In this document: positions 28,171 through 36,265 of the stretch, piece after piece | How positions within the stretch are numbered: the first letter of the stretch is position 1 | Layout: every line of letters starts with the position of its first letter | Assembly (NCBI GenBank): GCA_023399215.1 | Contig: JAEWQJ010000009.1 | Coordinates: 62,001-126,000 of the forward strand | Source: Methanobacteriota archaeon | Lineage (GTDB): Archaea; Halobacteriota; Methanosarcinia; Methanosarcinales; Methanosarcinaceae | Reading direction: 5' to 3' | Length of the DNA stretch: 64,000 nt | The notes under the pieces: model-generated | Databases searched by the model: none | Told to the model about the DNA's origin: nothing | Seen by the model: only the letters and a program-made list of their open reading frames with translations | Made by a program: the position numbers and the translations under genes

Positions 28171-28464
28171 CTGTTCCGTTCCTTTAATACTTAACAAAAA
28201 TAGACTATTTACACTTACAAATAGTTTTACAACTATATTTGACTTTCCAACATTAGTATATTTTCCATAGTATATTTTCCATTAGACCTAAACTTTATGA
28301 AATAATTAAGCTTAATAGTGTTTAGTCTGATAGAAGAGAAATAAATAGCGTCAGAAATAGATGACTCAACGCAAAAATTAAAAATATACTCAAAGAGTTT
28401 TAAAAGAGATTAACAGTTAGAAAAATCTATCCACAAATGTGATTTTCCAGTAAGTCTATGTTTT

Positions 28465-29829
28465 TTAGAGGTGGTCTTCATGGCATTTCCTTGCAACACA
28501 ACTTTCAAGCGATGCACCTACAACAGCTTTCGAAACTGCAGGCACTACGCGCCTGTCAAGAGGGTCAGGAATTATGTAATCTTCAGAAAGTTCGCTTAGT
28601 GTTACGACCTCAGCAAGCGCACGGGCTGCAGCCATTTCCATCTCAGGTGTTATTTTCCTTGCACAGGTGCTGAGAGCTCCTTTGAAAACTCCCGGAAAGC
28701 TCAGACAGTTATTAAGCTGGTTTGGAAAATCCGACCTGCCCGTAGCAACAACCCTGGCTCCTGCTCGCTTTGCGGCATCAGGCATTATCTCAGGTATAGG
28801 GTTTGCCATAGCCATTACAATTGCATCTTTTGCCATGGATCGAACCATTTCCTCACTGACTATGTTCCCCGCAGAAACCCCGATAAAAAGGTCAGCTTCC
28901 AGTAAGGCATTTTCAAGCCCTCCTTTTAATTTTCCAGGGTTTGTGAGCCTGGCAATTTCCTCTTTTACAGGGTTCATGCCGTTTTTCCGGCCTTCATACA
29001 AGAGCCCTTTACTGTCGCAGGCAAGAATTCTTGCAGGGTTTGCTCCTGCCCGAACCAGAAACCGGAAAATTGCTACTCCTGCAGCTCCCAGACCTGAAAT
29101 CACTATATGGAGTTCATTTAACCTTTTATTCACAATTTTAAGGGCATTGAGAAGTCCGGCAAAAACTACAATGGCTGTCCCATGCTGGTCATCGTGCATA
29201 ACTGGCAGATCGAGTTCTTCACGCAGCCTGCTCTCTATTTCAAAGCAACGAGGAGCACTGATGTCTTCAAGGTTAATGCCTCCAAATGCGGGAGCCAGAT
29301 GCTTTACCGCTTTAATCACTTCTTCGGTTTCCTGTGTGTCCAGGCAGATCGGAAAGGCATCAATGCCTGCAAATTCTTTGAAAATTATTGCCTTTCCCTC
29401 CATAACAGGCAGCGCAGCATAAGGTCCTATATTCCCGAGTCCCAAAACTGCCGATCCGTCAGTGACAACAGCAATAGTATTTCTCTTCAGGGTATAGAGG
29501 TAGACAAGTTCAGGGTCCTTGATTATCTTCCTGCACGGCTCGGCAACTCCTGGTGTATAGGCGACGCTGAGATCGTGTATAGTTTGAAGGCTAACTTTAC
29601 TGGCAACCTCCAGCACACCCCCAAGCCGTCGGTGCACGGCAAGTGATTCCTGATATAAGGATGTGTGTTCATCATCGCTTTTTTCCTGGTGTTTTTCCAG
29701 ATCCGTTCCTGAATCCTTTTCCAGAGTTATTTTGGAATTTTTTTCCAGATTTTTTTCGGAGTTCTTTTTCAGATCAGTTTCCATCTCTGAGTCTGAGTGC
29801 ATATTTTTGATCGCAGTACCCCCTGACAA
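28465..29829 (-). CDS. maeB: Malic enzyme (NAD(P)-dependent malate dehydrogenase, decarboxylating)
   Basis: 454 residues. The malic and NAD-binding domains are complete: TDGSAVLGLGNIGP at about 130, LPVMHDDQHGTA at about 207, the Rossmann GLGAAG at about 245 and VMAMANPIPE at about 335. It makes pyruvate, CO2 and NAD(P)H from malate. The first 55 residues are an unusual Lys/Glu/Asn/Asp-rich repeat region (DLKKNSEKNLEKN and related), absent from ordinary malic enzymes. The frame starts at TTG 29829 with AAGGT upstream; downstream ATG codons at about residues 10 and 16 are alternatives. Confidence 0.93.
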   Translation of the reverse strand: MSGGTAIKNMHSDSEMETDLKKNSEKNLEKNSKITLEKDSGTDLEKHQEKSDDEHTSLYQESLAVHRRLGGVLEVASKVSLQTIHDLSVAYTPGVAEPCRKIIKDPELVYLYTLKRNTIAVVTDGSAVLGLGNIGPYAALPVMEGKAIIFKEFAGIDAFPICLDTQETEEVIKAVKHLAPAFGGINLEDISAPRCFEIESRLREELDLPVMHDDQHGTAIVVFAGLLNALKIVNKRLNELHIVISGLGAAGVAIFRFLVRAGANPARILACDSKGLLYEGRKNGMNPVKEEIARLTNPGKLKGGLENALLEADLFIGVSAGNIVSEEMVRSMAKDAIVMAMANPIPEIMPDAAKRAGARVVATGRSDFPNQLNNCLSFPGVFKGALSTCARKITPEMEMAAARALAEVVTLSELSEDYIIPDPLDRRVVPAVSKAVVGASLESCVARKCHEDHL

Positions 29830-30197
29830 TACTTACCTTAATATCGTAGCAAAGCCTTAACACGATTAAGTTCTAAGAATTAACACTTTCAGATAATCTT
29901 ATTGTTGTTAGCACAGCCTTAGTCCTATTAAATTTTAAGAAATAAACGTTCCTGTGTAATAATCTACGCAGGCCGTAGATAAACTCACTGGCTAGAATTA
30001 TGAAACTGGTCCACTGAACCAACCGACTTTAATTTACTGACCTGAACCAGCTACCTTAATTCTATGTTTACTGACAGCTTTTTCAATCCAGAAAATTCCC
30101 GACCGATTGAATTGCGGAAAAACTCGGCCGGCGAGAATTAATGCGCTCCGCATCATTACCGCAGAAAAGATATATTATTTAAGAAGAATAGTCCATT
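29830..30197. other. Divergent promoter region of malic enzyme and JAMM gene
   Basis: No gene seen. A TATA-like element (TATATTATTT at 30170) sits 28 bases before the JAMM ATG at 30198 and there is no ribosome binding site, which suggests a leaderless or very short-leader transcript. Confidence 0.55.
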
Positions 30198-30593
30198 ATG
30201 CAAATTAAAGGAATAGCTCGTGATACCCTTAATTTTATCCTGGAGGCTAGTAAATCCATGGCTCCCCAGGAATTTGCCGGACTTTTGCAGGAAAAAGATG
30301 GCATCATCACTGAAGTTCTTATATTACCTGGCACGGAATCAAGTGATTCAAATGCCGTTCTCAGGCTTTATATGATGCCGAACATCAAAGCTGCAGGTTC
30401 AGTCCACAGCCATCCAGGTCCGAACCGCAGCCCTTCACAGGCTGACCTGCGTCTCTTTTCGAAAACAGGCAACTGCCATATTATAGTTGGCCTCCCCTAT
30501 AATAGTCAAAGCTGGACATGCTATAATAGGGAAGGAGAAATAATCGAGCTTCCAGTACTTGATGTTGAATTTGAGGACTACGAAGAGATTTAA
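30198..30593 (+). CDS. JAMM/Mov34 zinc metalloprotease-like protein
   Basis: 131 residues, a single JAMM fold. All active-site elements are present: Glu25 (PQEFAG), His70 and His72 (HSHPGP), Ser80 and Asp83 (SQAD). Archaeal JAMM proteins cleave isopeptide links of ubiquitin-like SAMP modifiers or act in sulfur-carrier processing. No SAMP or E1-like gene is next to it in this window. The C-terminus is acidic (EFEDYEEI). No ribosome binding site is seen; the promoter position suggests leaderless expression. Confidence 0.88.
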   Translation: MQIKGIARDTLNFILEASKSMAPQEFAGLLQEKDGIITEVLILPGTESSDSNAVLRLYMMPNIKAAGSVHSHPGPNRSPSQADLRLFSKTGNCHIIVGLPYNSQSWTCYNREGEIIELPVLDVEFEDYEEI

Positions 30594-31121
30594 CTTCAGG
30601 ATCGACTTAAAGATCAGTTCGGAAAAACTCCTTCCTCTATGAATAATTCATCACTATCGAAAAACGTTCATCCATCTAAATACACTTTTCTGCAAACACG
30701 TTCATTAACAAAAAAGTGCAGTATCCAGAGCTTGTAAGCAATATCAAATAACCGACAGAAAACTGGCAAATAACCTGCAGGGATCCGGCAGATAGTCATC
30801 AAACAGTTACCAAGTCGTCAATAAATAGCTACCAAATAATCAATAAACAGTTACCAAATCGTCAATAAATAGCTACCAAATAATCAATAAATAGCTACCA
30901 AATAATCAAAAGTAGCTCCCAAATAATCAGCAAATAGCTACAAAATAACCGCAAATAGCCGGCAAGCAACTGATAAATAACCGGCAAAAGCTTTCTGGAT
31001 ATGGGTATAAATAACTTCAGTTAGTTATCGTAATTTTCCGGCTGTTGATCGGATCCCGATCCCTACCTTCATTCTGGTAGTCTACCAAAAATGTTTTATT
31101 TACAGATACATATTATTTAGA
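30594..31121. repeat. Intergenic region with ~22-bp tandem repeats
   Basis: Positions about 30790-30990 repeat a unit near AATAATCAATAAATAGCTACC about nine times, increasingly diverged to the right. No gene is visible in the gap. The repeat ends about 130 bases before the structured leader of the Cys-rich gene. Confidence 0.75.
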
Positions 31122-31244
31122 GGATACATCCGTACTTTAAGGTATCTGATAAGAAGCAATCTCTTGCTTCAGAGGTTGTATCCGGGCAAACACTCTGGGA
31201 ACTAAGACCAGGTGGCCTTCATATAACTGGAGGTAGTAATCCGA
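31122..31244 (+). promoter_or_regulatory. Structured 5' leader with a hairpin over the ribosome binding site
   Basis: GGATACA (31122-31128) pairs with TGTATCC (31177-31183). Inside lies a perfect hairpin, GAAGCAA (31153-31159) with TTGCTTC (31164-31170), loop TCTC. A further CTGG/CCAG pair follows at 31195-31211. CCTTC (31216-31220) can pair with the ribosome binding sequence GGAGG (31229-31233). The arrangement fits a cis-acting regulatory RNA controlling translation of the gene at 31245. Confidence 0.5.
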
Positions 31245-31418
31245 ATGCCTACGTGCCAAGATTGTAGATTCTATACGGCTATTGATGAGCTAAAAGGCGA
31301 ATGTTTCAGCCTGGGTTTTGAAGTGCGCGGGAAAACCGATTCCAAGAAGTGCCCGGAACGGGCTTTCAGGCCAAACAAAGGCCCAAAATCCAAGAAATCC
31401 GGCGCGCATAATCACTAA
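31245..31418 (+). CDS. Small Cys-rich protein resembling glycyl-radical-enzyme small subunits
   Basis: 57 residues: Cys4, Cys7, Cys20 and Cys36 in a C-x2-C-x2-F-x(9)-G-x-C-x(15)-C pattern, then a Lys/Pro-rich basic tail. The pattern resembles the HiPIP-like 4Fe-4S small subunits of aryl glycyl radical enzymes (HpdC, BssB type), but no such enzyme is encoded nearby, so a free Fe-S or Zn protein is equally likely. The ATG follows GGAGGT by 10 bases. A structured leader that can mask this site precedes it. Confidence 0.75.
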   Translation: MPTCQDCRFYTAIDELKGECFSLGFEVRGKTDSKKCPERAFRPNKGPKSKKSGAHNH

Positions 31419-31937
31419 AAATGTGAAAAATAAAAGGAAGAAAAAGCTCAGAAGGAAGAAAAAGCCTATAAAAGAGGTTTAAAATGTTGAAATGAATTGA
31501 AGCGAACCTCCAGCCCTAAAATAAATTCCGCAATGCTTGAATAACTTTTCTTTCTGCGTGCCGGAATTAAACAAGCTTAAACGAAATTTCATTAAATTTT
31601 TTGTTTTGTATCTTCTTCTATTTTCATTTTCCACATCGCCACTCATAGAGATTCATATACTTCATATGATTTTGGTAATTGTCCAAATTTTTGTTATAAC
31701 CTGACAAACACGGAAAAAATTAACTTGATAGTTTATAACTACAAAAAAAGAAAACATCCGTGCCCGTATTTGTAAACCAGTTCTTTTGAGAACAAGCATT
31801 TGGCCGGTTGATCATGCTGTCACGGCATTTTCGCTCAAGCCTTTTTTGAAAAGGCTTGGAGCAAGCAGTTTTTTGAAAAGAGTTGTTGGCAAGCAGTTTT
31901 TTTCAAAAGGCTTGCTTTTTCGAAAAGGCTTATGGGA
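31419..31937. other. Intergenic region between convergent genes
   Basis: No gene seen. 31420-31480 is purine-rich and 31820-31930 holds the second copy of the dispersed hairpin repeat. Confidence 0.5.
31820..31930. repeat. Dispersed hairpin-rich repeat, copy 2
   Basis: Contains AAGCCTTTTTTGAAAAGGCTT (split here as arms AAGCC-TTTTTTG-AAAAGGCTT) and two GCAAGCAGTTTTTT blocks, ending 8 bases before the pcc1 stop. It matches the reverse complement of 19621-19735 block by block. Hairpin arms ending in T-runs could act as terminators in either direction. Confidence 0.6.
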
Positions 31938-32189
31938 CTAACAACTGACTTCATAAGTGGTTTCAAGGACTTCCTGGGCAATCTGGATAAGCCTGAACCA
32001 GGTATTCAGTGCTGAACGCAGAGAAACCACATCTTCAGCTTTTACGCTGAGTACCAGCTTATTTTCATCTTCAAGGGACAGGCCTATTGCAGACCTTTGT
32101 GAAAAATTGTCATCGAGTTCGGGCAGAAGAGCCCTATAGATCGTTTCTGCAGTTTCAGTTTCAAAAGTAAATTCTGCGAAAAGTTTCAA
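31938..32189 (-). CDS. pcc1: KEOPS complex subunit Pcc1
   Basis: 83 residues, the archaeal Pcc1 size. The fold pattern fits: an N-terminal strand (LFAEFTFET), a helix, a central ENKLVLSVKAEDVVSLRSALN region and a C-terminal helix ending in IQIAQEVLE. Pcc1 dimerises in the KEOPS complex that makes N6-threonylcarbamoyladenosine in tRNA. TTG start with a strong AGGAGG 7 bases upstream. It lies 164 bases after the Brix gene, the usual archaeal neighbour, but the pair is cut off from rpl37Ae-rpoP by about 5.3 kb. Confidence 0.88.
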   Translation of the reverse strand: MKLFAEFTFETETAETIYRALLPELDDNFSQRSAIGLSLEDENKLVLSVKAEDVVSLRSALNTWFRLIQIAQEVLETTYEVSC

Positions 32190-32353
32190 GGAATTCCTCC
32201 TGATAAATCTTCTTGGGATATTTTTGAAGTGAATAAGGGAAAAATCGGTTTCGAATTTCCTATGAGAATTGTCTTAAGATTCTTATCATAAAAGATTCTT
32301 ATCATAAAAAATCGAGTTATAAAATTCGGCTTTAAATATAAGGGTTTTTGAGG

Positions 32354-32827
32354 TCAGTACTTTTTAAAACCTCGGAGATTAAGCTTAAAAAGAGACTTTC
32401 CACTACCCATAAAATCAATATCCTTTTCCCCAATCACTATTAAGGTGGAACTGGGAGAAAGTTGATCAATTTTATCACCTTCGACCCTTAGAAAATGGAA
32501 AAAAGACTCAAAGGAGTCCGCAATCTCTCCCTGACCTGTAAGCCTGGGCTCGATATCGGAAAACCAGTAGGAACCTAGTTCCTTGGAGTACCAGTCCGTA
32601 AATCTGAGTGAAAAAAGGAGCGTCCCGGTTTCGTCATAAAAGCTGAGTTCCCCGGGATTTCCATGATACTCTCCTATGACTATAAGAGGCCCGCCTTCCG
32701 CAAACTCCAGAAGTTCCTGCATTCCCATTTTTCCGCGTGTAATACACCTGCCGACTATAAACCGTGAGAGAAACTTGCAAAGTGACCTGGTTCTTGCAGA
32801 AGGTTTTCGAGAAGAAGTGACCAGCAT
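32354..32827 (-). CDS. Brix domain rRNA-processing protein
   Basis: 157 residues, the size of archaeal single-domain Brix (Imp4-like) proteins. It begins MLVTSSRKPSARTRSL, the typical Brix N-terminus with TSS..PS..TR, and continues with the RGKMGMQEL segment. It is thought to act in rRNA folding and ribosome assembly. AGGGAG precedes the ATG. Expected neighbours: Pcc1 downstream (present) and RpoP upstream (5.3 kb away). Confidence 0.9.
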   Translation of the reverse strand: MLVTSSRKPSARTRSLCKFLSRFIVGRCITRGKMGMQELLEFAEGGPLIVIGEYHGNPGELSFYDETGTLLFSLRFTDWYSKELGSYWFSDIEPRLTGQGEIADSFESFFHFLRVEGDKIDQLSPSSTLIVIGEKDIDFMGSGKSLFKLNLRGFKKY

Positions 32828-32904
32828 ACTCTCCCTGACAAGTTAGAAGTATATATTACTTTCTCTACATGGTTCTGAAAAGCATGCAGGCCGGAATCAA
32901 AGAA

Positions 32905-33756
32905 TTAAGTCTTGATTTTTTTCTCTTTCTGAAGAATATTTTCTGTATTATTCTGCATTGGTGAATTTTGGAGTGAAGAATAGATTTCTTGTAAGCCCTG
33001 TAGAATTTTTAATCCTTTATCAGTAATCATATAATCTCCTCTCTCATGCATCTGCAGAATCAAACCATTGTCTAAAAGTTTCTGTAGGTGAAAAAGCAAG
33101 TTTCCTCCTCTAAGGCTTGTCAGTTCAGAGAAAGCAGAGAAACTTTTCATTTCGAATGCAACTGCCTTTAGAATTTCCAAACGATGGTTATTTGAAACAG
33201 GTTCCAATATCTCGCTCATAATAGTATCAGTTTTAATGGATGAAATATTGGATTTATGCTCCTTGTTATCTGAGTAAATCCGCATAGAACGCATAAGATT
33301 GACCTGTTTAGTGAAAAGGCTCGAAACTTCGGAAAAACACTGCTCGCATTTACTTAAAGGAGCTCCACATCTCAATTCATTTAGCTTTTTTCTGTTGTTC
33401 GAAATTAGAGTGCTATCGACTTTGCCATGTTTAATGAGTTCCGCATTCTGCTGTAGGAGAGATGTAAATGCGGAAGTGCAATTTATTTTCTCAGGGCATT
33501 TTTTTACCATATTGCGTTCAAGTCCGGTATCAATATCTTCGAAGAGATGATTAAGAAGAGTATTCGAATACTCACGTCTTGAGCTTTCAAGAGCAGCTTC
33601 GAAGTAAAGTTTGTTTGAACAGTCAATTATTTTTTTAATATCATTATGTATCTCGGAAAGTTTCTCCCTAACAGCCTTCATTTCCTCTGTTTTCTGATCC
33701 TCTGGCACTGCCGGGCCCGCAGGATATTTTTCTTTAATATCATTTTCTACTCCCAT
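32905..33756 (-). CDS. Winged-helix (ArsR-like) transcriptional regulator
   Basis: 283 residues. Residues about 1-160 are helical with a cluster of six Cys (about residues 87-145), which may bind metal or sense redox. A winged HTH lies at about 180-255 (NNHRLEILKAV, ELTSLRGGNLLFHLQKLLDNGLI). It starts with ATG after GGAG. The gene diverges from the zinc-ribbon miniprotein gene; a perfect 9-bp inverted repeat lies between them and may be its operator. The C-terminus is Asn/Lys-rich. Confidence 0.85.
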   Translation of the reverse strand: MGVENDIKEKYPAGPAVPEDQKTEEMKAVREKLSEIHNDIKKIIDCSNKLYFEAALESSRREYSNTLLNHLFEDIDTGLERNMVKKCPEKINCTSAFTSLLQQNAELIKHGKVDSTLISNNRKKLNELRCGAPLSKCEQCFSEVSSLFTKQVNLMRSMRIYSDNKEHKSNISSIKTDTIMSEILEPVSNNHRLEILKAVAFEMKSFSAFSELTSLRGGNLLFHLQKLLDNGLILQMHERGDYMITDKGLKILQGLQEIYSSLQNSPMQNNTENILQKEKKIKT

Positions 33757-33845
33757 TCTTAAATCTCCATCATTTATTTTTCTTTTATTTTTAAATATCT
33801 AACTTTGTTTTCGTATCTTTTTTTAACTCTCAGAGTCATATTAAC

Positions 33846-33877
33846 ATACTTAATATATTCTAATGACGATTAAGTAT
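33846..33877. promoter_or_regulatory. Perfect 9-bp inverted repeat in a divergent promoter region
   Basis: ATACTTAAT (33846-33854) and ATTAAGTAT (33869-33877) are perfect reverse complements with a 14-base spacer. They lie 90-121 bases upstream of the regulator start at 33756 and 71-102 bases upstream of the miniprotein start at 33948. A TATA-like TTTATAATTA follows at about 33891 for the plus-strand gene. Good candidate for the operator of the adjacent regulator. Confidence 0.55.
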
Positions 33878-33947
33878 ATAATCGTGACTGATTTATAATT
33901 AACATACAAAGGGCGCCCAATATTGAAAAAAAGGAGGTGATGACCTT

Positions 33948-34082
33948 ATGGTAAAGTGCGGAATTTGTGGAGGAGAGGCTCCAAGACAGCCAGGTATTAC
34001 TGACGAAGGAACATGTGATCTCTGCGGTAAGAAAGTCATGCTTGCAGAAGAATGCTTGCAGAAGAAAGCAAAGAAAGAGTGA
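33948..34082 (+). CDS. Zinc-ribbon miniprotein
   Basis: 44 residues with two CxxC pairs, CGIC (residues 4-7) and CDLC (23-26), a classical zinc-ribbon or rubredoxin-like knuckle arrangement, plus a Cys at 36 and a Lys-rich tail. It has the best ribosome binding site in the window, AGGAGGTGATGA 4 bases or so before the ATG, which suggests high expression. It diverges from a Cys-rich winged-helix regulator. Function unknown; it may be the target or partner of that regulator. Confidence 0.82.
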   Translation: MVKCGICGGEAPRQPGITDEGTCDLCGKKVMLAEECLQKKAKKE

Positions 34083-34382
34083 AACACATCAGGTGATTAT
34101 ATTATTTAAATAAGAATATAATGTTTAAATAACACGTAATATATTTAAATAAAAAAATATTATTTAAATAATATATAATACGTTTCATTTAAACACATAT
34201 ATTTAAAGAGAAAGATAAAATATTTGACCATTTCTTTACTTTACAAAAGCAAAGTAAAGATTATTTTTCTTTTTTCCCGGTGTAAATGAAATTTGTTTTC
34301 CCGCTACTTTGTGATCACATTACATCGTCGCATTATATCGCAAAACTATAGGCTTCCAAAACAAGGTGCAAAAATATGATAA
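34083..34382. other. AT-rich spacer with repeated TTTAAAT palindromes
   Basis: Between 34095 and 34210 the motif ATTTAAAT occurs about eight times in both orientations, in DNA that is almost all A/T. It precedes the DUF2284 gene. No gene seen. Confidence 0.5.
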
Positions 34383-35030
34383 ATGATGAAAATTATAGAA
34401 AATTGGACGAAAAAGCAAAAAGAATTAGGAGCAAATAACGTAAGGCTCATCCCAGCAGCAGACATCGTGGTTGAAGACCGGACAGTTTTAAAGTGCATTT
34501 TTGGATGCAACGGTTATGGAAGCCGGGTATGCCCTCCTTTCGTCCCTACAGTAGATGAGTTTAAAAAAATGCTTGGAAATTACGAATGGGCTCTTCTTGT
34601 CGAATGGAAATCGGATAATGTTTTTTCCCGGGAAGTCAGTGAGAACTTCTTGAAATACTCCGTCAAACCTCCCAAAGACGAGATTGTAAAACAACAGTTC
34701 CAGAATAACCTGAAAACAATAATGAAAGACCGTAAAGAGGTAATTCAGCCCGGAGTCCTGGAGCTTGAAAAACTTGCCTGGACACTTGGCTATAACACCG
34801 CTCTTGCAACATTTCCAGGTATGTGTACTTGGTGTGCAACGAGTGACTATTCAAGTGTAAATTGCGCCAGGGATAAAGGGCCCTGTCATCATCAGACTCT
34901 CCGCAGGCCATGTCTTATGGGGCTTGGTATCAGGATGGATAAAACCCTTGCTAGACTCAACACCTCACTCCAGAAGTTTCCCATGGATGATACCGTACCT
35001 TCGCCTTATACCCTGATATTGCTTGACTGA
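34383..35030 (+). CDS. DUF2284 family metal-binding protein
   Basis: 215 residues. An N-terminal Cys cluster (CIFGCNGYGSRVCPP, Cys at about 38, 42 and 50) is typical of DUF2284, and a second Cys-rich part (CTWCATSDYSSVNC, GPCHHQ, PCLMG at about 145-180) suggests a further Fe-S cluster. The family function is unknown; it is often annotated as a metal-binding or redox protein. The frame begins with two consecutive ATG codons; no clear ribosome binding site is visible. Confidence 0.85.
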   Translation: MMKIIENWTKKQKELGANNVRLIPAADIVVEDRTVLKCIFGCNGYGSRVCPPFVPTVDEFKKMLGNYEWALLVEWKSDNVFSREVSENFLKYSVKPPKDEIVKQQFQNNLKTIMKDRKEVIQPGVLELEKLAWTLGYNTALATFPGMCTWCATSDYSSVNCARDKGPCHHQTLRRPCLMGLGIRMDKTLARLNTSLQKFPMDDTVPSPYTLILLD

Positions 35031-35044
35031 TAATAAAAAACTTT

Positions 35045-35206
35045 AACAGGCTGTCTCAAAATACATTTAATTCTATAAATGGATTAGAAGGTTCGACTTC
35101 AAGGCAAATACATACCTGAATTTCAGCATATTCCCTGTCTGCATTTTATGTCAAAAATGCCAATTACTCAATTATAGAAATGGATTGAGTCTTGAGACAG
35201 CTTGTT
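35045..35206. mobile_element. MITE-like element with 15-bp terminal inverted repeats
   Basis: AACAGGCTGTCTCAA (35045-35059) matches the reverse complement of TTGAGACAGCTTGTT (35192-35206) at 14 of 15 positions. Inside, ATAAATGGATT and its partner ATAGAAATGGATT recur near the two ends. At 162 bp it has no frame of its own. The end motif CTGTCTCAAAA also occurs at 57328 beside a transposase fragment, which suggests both derive from one insertion-sequence family. Confidence 0.65.
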
Positions 35207-35260
35207 ATTACCCTTACAGCCTGTTATATCCTTAGTTTTAAGGTTGATTTGGAAGGATTT

Positions 35261-36047
35261 TTAAAGATCGTGAAATCTTAAGAGAAGTAAAAAACTTTTA
35301 TCTATTTCAGCGAGGCCTGAGAGCACAGGGTCCGGTTGCACACTTTCCACAGGCAAACTGATTAAGTTCGGGAAAAGCTCTGGCATTTTCTGAAGCTGCC
35401 TGTAACATTTATCTTTATCAAGCCCTCTTATACTGAGGGCTCCAGCCGGACACCTGGCCACACAAGCAAGGCATATCTCTCCTTTTTTGTAGCAGCAGAA
35501 CTCTTCATTCGGGCGCAGAGTGGGAGGAATCTCGGCAGAGATTATCAAAGCCCCAAAACGGCCTACACACCCGGATTTCGTAATCAGCAGATGGTGAATT
35601 CCAAAAGTTCCCAGGCCCGCAGCATAAGCAACACTTTTATGGGACCAGGTAACGTCGAAACCTTTACTTTTATGATCAAAAGCAATTCCAGGCACAACTG
35701 CCTGTATATTTTCTTCTGCCAGTTCAGCTCTTAGTTTTTCATTGATTTTCCCTATAAGACAGTCGGTTTCACTTTTGGCCTGAATCTATTTTTTTAGAGG
35801 GTCAGAAGACAACCTGTTCTGTTTCACAAGTTCTTTTTCAAACGGTAAGAAAAAAGAAATAACAGTTTTTGCTTCGGGGAAAATCTCTTTAGGGTGCAGG
35901 TGATGAGGACCAATGATCTTTCATTTCGTCAAAAATCGGGTCACTGGCTGAAGCATAGCCTATAAGAGATTCACGATATCAAGTATCAGTGCACGGACTT
36001 GCAACGGCTTCTTTGATAATAATTTCAATCTTGTTTTGAAGCTTCAT
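35261..36047 (-). pseudogene. Degenerate QueG/epoxyqueuosine reductase-like Fe-S protein
   Basis: The gene can be followed from an ATG at 36047 (AGGA upstream) to the stop at 35261, but it carries an in-frame TGA after about 22 codons, a frameshift near 35918-35930, and an in-frame TAG near 35807. Only the last 144 codons from 35695 remain open; they hold a ferredoxin-like Cys set (CCYKKGEICLACVARCP). The N-terminal part and the YAAGLGTFGIHH segment match the QueG-like family, as does the intact gene at 36266. It is a decayed paralogue. Confidence 0.8.
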
Positions 36048-36111
36048 ATGTCCTTTTCCTATTATAAGTAAAGTCCGTTTTCATTCTATTTAACGACTCT
36101 TCGTTTTATGT

Positions 36112-36247
36112 TAGAGCCTATCCCAAAATCTACCTTATTCCAAATCATCGTGAGTTTTCAGGATCAGTTTGGTGATTAGGGTATTCAACTGACTGTTCCA
36201 AACACGAAATTCAAAAATCAAATTTTGAGTTTCAGAATAAGCTCTTA
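36112..36247. repeat. Possible second, weakly supported inverted-repeat element
   Basis: AGAGCCTATCCCAAAA (from 36113) resembles the reverse complement of the sequence ending at 36245 (AGAGCTTATTCTGAAA) at about 12 positions, with one gap. It has the size of a MITE remnant between the pseudogene and the intact gene, but the match is poor. Confidence 0.3.
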
Positions 36248-36265
36248 TAAAAAACAAGATTTTAG

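Noticed and set aside
28667..29422. 251-residue plus-strand frame
   Set aside because: Antisense shadow of the malic enzyme gene.
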